DNA from: G965220075 sp965220075
Lineage (GTDB): Bacteria > Chloroflexota > UBA11872
Direction of reading: 5' to 3'
DNA: 64,000 nucleotides
NCBI GenBank assembly: GCA_965220075.1
Contig: OZ244806.1
Span: 806,001 to 870,000, forward strand
Below the pieces are notes generated by a model that was given only the letters and a program-made list of their open reading frames with translations, searched no databases and had not been told where the DNA came from. Shown piece after piece: positions 61,660-64,000 of this stretch. A program made the translations under genes and the position numbers. How positions within the stretch are numbered: position 1 is the stretch's first letter; every line of letters begins with the position of its first letter.

Positions 61660-61733
61660 GACCCCGTAGCTCAGTTGGATAGAGCGTGTGGTTGCGGACC
61701 ACAAGGCCGGAGGTTCGAGTCCTCTCGGGGTCG
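61660..61733 (+). tRNA. tRNA-Arg (anticodon GCG)
   Basis: The full cloverleaf is readable: acceptor gaccccg/cggggtc, D-arm gctc...gagc with the Arg-type A20 (TTGGATA), anticodon stem tgtgg/ccaca with loop ttgcgga (anticodon GCG at 61694-61696), and T-arm ggagg/cctct with loop TTCGAGT. The discriminator base is G61733; CCA is not encoded. GCG reads CGC codons. Most bacteria use an A34 tRNA (anticodon ACG, edited to ICG) for these, so G34 is unusual. Confidence 0.9.
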
Positions 61734-61936
61734 CCGCACATCCGATCGACACTGTCTCGCAGTAACGCTGACGCCGCGCGCCGGTCGCACGGGGTGATGT
61801 AGGCCGCGCCGGCGGGGGTGTGATGCCCAACGGGCCTGCGGCCCGGATTCGTCACCGCGCGCGTGGACTACCGATCCGGAAGCTGACTAAGCCGTTCAAC
61901 CGCCGTATATCTCAAGCGTCAACGCAATCTCTAGAC

Positions 61937-62356
61937 CTATTCATGCTGCTCGCAGTTGAACTGCCAGTTGATTCCGAACTTGTCGGTACAGGTGCCGAAA
62001 TAGGCTCCCCAGAACATGTCTGCGAGCGGCATCGTTACAGCGCCCCCTTCGGAGATCTTAGCGAACAGGTCATCTGTTTCCTCCCTGCTCCGCGATGAGT
62101 AGGAGATCGAAAAGTTGTTGCCTAATTCCGTAGGAGGTCCGAACTGGGAGGGCTTGTCACTGCCCATTAGCACGCTCGATCCGACCGGGTACGACACGTG
62201 CATGATCTTGTTGCGCTCTCCCTCTGCGACTCCCATGTCGGGAGGCCCGTCTCCAAACGTCTGTACAATCTCGAACTCACCTCCGAAAACCGACCGATAG
62301 AACTCGAACGCATCGCGGCAGTTACCGTCGAATGTTAAATAGATGCTGAGTGTCAT
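61937..62356 (-). CDS. PhnB-like VOC-superfamily protein
   Basis: The 139-residue protein has the PhnB/3-demethylubiquinone-like pattern: IYLTFDGNCRDAFEFYRSVFGGEF, the NKIMHVSYPVGSSVLMGSD strand pair and the end MFWGAYFGTCTDKFGINWQFNCE. VOC proteins bind metals or small molecules. The lower GC and different codon use than its neighbours, together with its isolated position, suggest acquisition by transfer. Function unknown. Confidence 0.87.
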   Translation of the reverse strand: MTLSIYLTFDGNCRDAFEFYRSVFGGEFEIVQTFGDGPPDMGVAEGERNKIMHVSYPVGSSVLMGSDKPSQFGPPTELGNNFSISYSSRSREETDDLFAKISEGGAVTMPLADMFWGAYFGTCTDKFGINWQFNCEQHE

Positions 62357-62918
62357 CTATACCTCCCTGGACGCGCTTCCGGCCCATTCCTGTGCAGCAG
62401 AGTGATTATAGCTCGGCGTGACCCCGGCAACGGAAGCGGGCGAGACGCACCCATGGCGTGCCGAACGGAGAGCGTGAGACTTCGCCGGCGGTGCCGTCGC
62501 GAATCACTGGACCCGGTCTATATCGCTAATTGAAACTTACTAAGGAAAATTCCGCTTCGTTTTCCGGCCGCCGTTGCTCAAGCGGCGGTCGGGATTAGTC
62601 TGTCCGGCCGCTATCTCCATTGTCTCCGCCTGCAGAGCTTTGCGGCCGTTCCCTTTTGCTCTGGAGCCGGTTGCTTCCAACGGCTTGATTACAGTGCCAA
62701 CCTTTGTGACTAAGATCGAATATTGATTGAAAGCATAACTTTAGTATCCGGTCAGATGCCTCTAGCAACTTCGTCGACCCGAAGTGGAAGTGCAGATCTC
62801 CAAGCCTGCCGCCGCCGTCGGAACGTCGAGCGCTATCATCATTGAGCGTGGTTGACCTTTCGTCGGGGGTTCATGGGATGGGATTGGCTCCGGGCGGCAT
62901 GCGGACGTTGGAGCTGGG
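62357..62918. other. Intergenic region without recognised gene
   Basis: No frame with family resemblance was found on either strand. It contains an AT-richer patch (about 62520-62560 and 62700-62760) and one hairpin, CCGCCG (62568-62573) with CGGCGG (62583-62588), lacking a U-tract. Confidence 0.5.
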
Positions 62919-63902
62919 GTGACACGCGCGAACTCGAGTCGCCGCCTCGGCCAAACCGGCGTGACGCTCGGCGCCGTCGGCTACGGCACTTGGCAGTGGG
63001 GCGACGTCAAGTACTGGGGCTATGGCAGCGAATACACCCACGAAGACGTGGCGGCCGCGTTCCGCGCGGCCCTGGGCGCTGAGCGGACCATGTTCGACAG
63101 CGCCGAGATCTACGGGGGCGGCGCCTCCGAGCGGATTCTGGGCGCGCTCGCGCGCGAGCAGCGTGAGTCGTCGTTCGTGGTTTCCAAGTACATGCCGTTC
63201 CCTACCCGCCTACGTACGAGTTCGCTCGACGAGGCCATCGATCGCAGCCTGCGGCGCCTCCAGCTGGAGCGGATCGATCTCTATCTCATCCACTGGCCGT
63301 TGAGTCTGGTGTCCCACTCGCGCCTGGCGGCGGCGCTGGCTCGAGCGGTGCGAGACGGCCGCATCGGCTACGTGGGAGTGAGCAACTTTTCGGCTGGCGC
63401 CATGCGCCGCATGCATGCCCGGCTGGCCGACCTGGGCGTGCCGCTTGTAGCGAACCAGGTGCAGTACAGCCTGGTGCGGCGGGCGCCGGAAGTGAACGGC
63501 GTGCTGGAGGCGTGCCGCGAGCTCGGCGTCACTCTTGTCGCCTACAGCCCGCTTGGCCAGGGCGTCCTGTCAGGCAAATACGACCTGTCGCACCCACCGG
63601 CCCGCCTGCGCCGCTGGTCACGTCGTTTTCGCGGCGGCGCCATCCGGCAAGCGGCTCCTGTTCTGGCCGCGTTGCGGGAGATCTCGGCCGCGCATGACTC
63701 GACACCCTCGCAAGTCGCCATCGCATGGTTGCTGCGGGACGAGCGTGTTCTGCCCATTCCCGGTGTGAAGACTGCCGCCCAGGTTCGCGAGATAGCGGCC
63801 GCGCGCGACCTCGAACTCGACGACTCCGAGTTGCATCGGCTTGACGCCGCGTCAGCGGTCTACCGGCACGCGCCGGCCATAGCCCGTCTGCTCGTCGGCT
63901 AG
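62919..63902 (+). CDS. Aldo/keto reductase
   Basis: The 327-residue protein has the catalytic tetrad of the aldo/keto reductase barrel: Asp60 and Tyr65 (FDSAEIYGGG), Lys90 (VVSKYMPFP) and His125 (YLIHWPLSL). YVGVSNFSAGAMRRM, VANQVQYSLVRR and LVAYSPLGQGVLSGKY are standard. It reduces carbonyl compounds with NADPH. The GTG at 62919 has GGAG upstream. Substrate unknown. Confidence 0.92.
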   Translation: MTRANSSRRLGQTGVTLGAVGYGTWQWGDVKYWGYGSEYTHEDVAAAFRAALGAERTMFDSAEIYGGGASERILGALAREQRESSFVVSKYMPFPTRLRTSSLDEAIDRSLRRLQLERIDLYLIHWPLSLVSHSRLAAALARAVRDGRIGYVGVSNFSAGAMRRMHARLADLGVPLVANQVQYSLVRRAPEVNGVLEACRELGVTLVAYSPLGQGVLSGKYDLSHPPARLRRWSRRFRGGAIRQAAPVLAALREISAAHDSTPSQVAIAWLLRDERVLPIPGVKTAAQVREIAAARDLELDDSELHRLDAASAVYRHAPAIARLLVG

Positions 63903-63926
63903 CCCCTTCGAGGCGAGCGAGTCCTG

Positions 63927-64000
63927 CTATCCAACGAACAGCGTGTATTTGGCGGCTGAGCCGGTGGCTTCCACTGCGGCCTGCTGAAGCAGATTGCGCG
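63927..64000 (-). CDS. C-terminal end of an unidentified gene, cut by window edge
   Basis: The minus strand reads 23 codons into a TAG at 63929-63927, ending ...EATGSAAKYTLFVG. The frame is open to the window end. The hydrophobic KYTLFVG end looks like a real protein terminus, but it is too short for a family call. Confidence 0.4.
   Translation of the reverse strand, partial: RNLLQQAAVEATGSAAKYTLFVG

Noticed and set aside
62568..62588. Intrinsic terminator
   Set aside because: The hairpin has no U-tract on either strand.

Overview
This window is a dense, high-GC stretch of bacterial chromosome. The first ~3.9 kb is visibly less GC-rich than the rest. Gene content and order suggest a member of the Chloroflexota, possibly the SAR202/Dehalococcoidia side: lipoproteins with Thr-Pro linkers after the lipobox, rnc next to smc, a YgiQ-like radical SAM protein, an LppX/LprG-type lipoprotein paired with an MFS pump, and many CaiB, HpcH, Gfo/Idh and aldo-keto type catabolic genes. 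The phylum is inferred from gene style. No rRNA or other decisive marker is present.

Layout. (1) 1-3.9 kb: a lipoprotein cut by the window edge, a leucine-rich-repeat relic, a coupled lipoprotein + MFS exporter pair resembling mycobacterial lprG-P55, and a decayed IS481-type transposase. (2) 4.1-12.5 kb: catabolic and housekeeping genes (D-malate/tartrate-type dehydrogenase, a hydrolase with an Asp nucleophile, glycogen debranching enzyme, TauE/SafE exporter, GNAT, class III CoA-transferase, branched-chain aminotransferase). (3) 12.6-18.3 kb, plus strand: rnc, smc and a PASTA-repeat protein. (4) 18.3-32.2 kb, minus strand: a long core block transcribed rho, rplI, dnaB, Fe-alcohol dehydrogenase, secA, prfB (with its programmed frameshift), an HELTH metalloprotease, ftsE, ftsX, a second ftsE-like ATPase and a CtpA-type protease. 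(5) 32.6-42.1 kb: amidohydrolase, radical SAM protein, mnmE, dprA, Gfo/Idh oxidoreductase and a secreted NHL-propeller protein. (6) 42.3-49.7 kb: a flippase convergent with five tightly coupled glycosyltransferase genes. (7) 49.7-53.0 kb: the rpmG-secE-nusG-rplK-rplA-rplJ-rplL ribosomal cluster, with an attenuator-like terminator before rplJ and with glycosyltransferases in the place rpoBC usually holds. (8) 53.3-64 kb: Zn-alcohol dehydrogenase, aquaporin, DrrAB-like ABC exporter, an HpcH aldolase + nucleoside phosphorylase pair, RmlB-like dehydratase, CPBP protease, tRNA-Arg(GCG), a foreign-looking PhnB-like protein, an aldo/keto reductase and a partial gene at the edge.

How the parts fit. 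The minus-strand block joins translation termination, secretion, replication and division-linked envelope control. FtsEX sits between two proteases, which suggests an envelope-remodelling module. The glycosyltransferase cassette, flippase and RmlB point to surface glycan synthesis. Many adjacent genes overlap by 4 nt or abut, indicating strong translational coupling. Small palindromic repeats lie in several gaps, and one supplies the stop codon of dprA. No CRISPR array, intact insertion sequence, prophage or recognisable defence system was seen.
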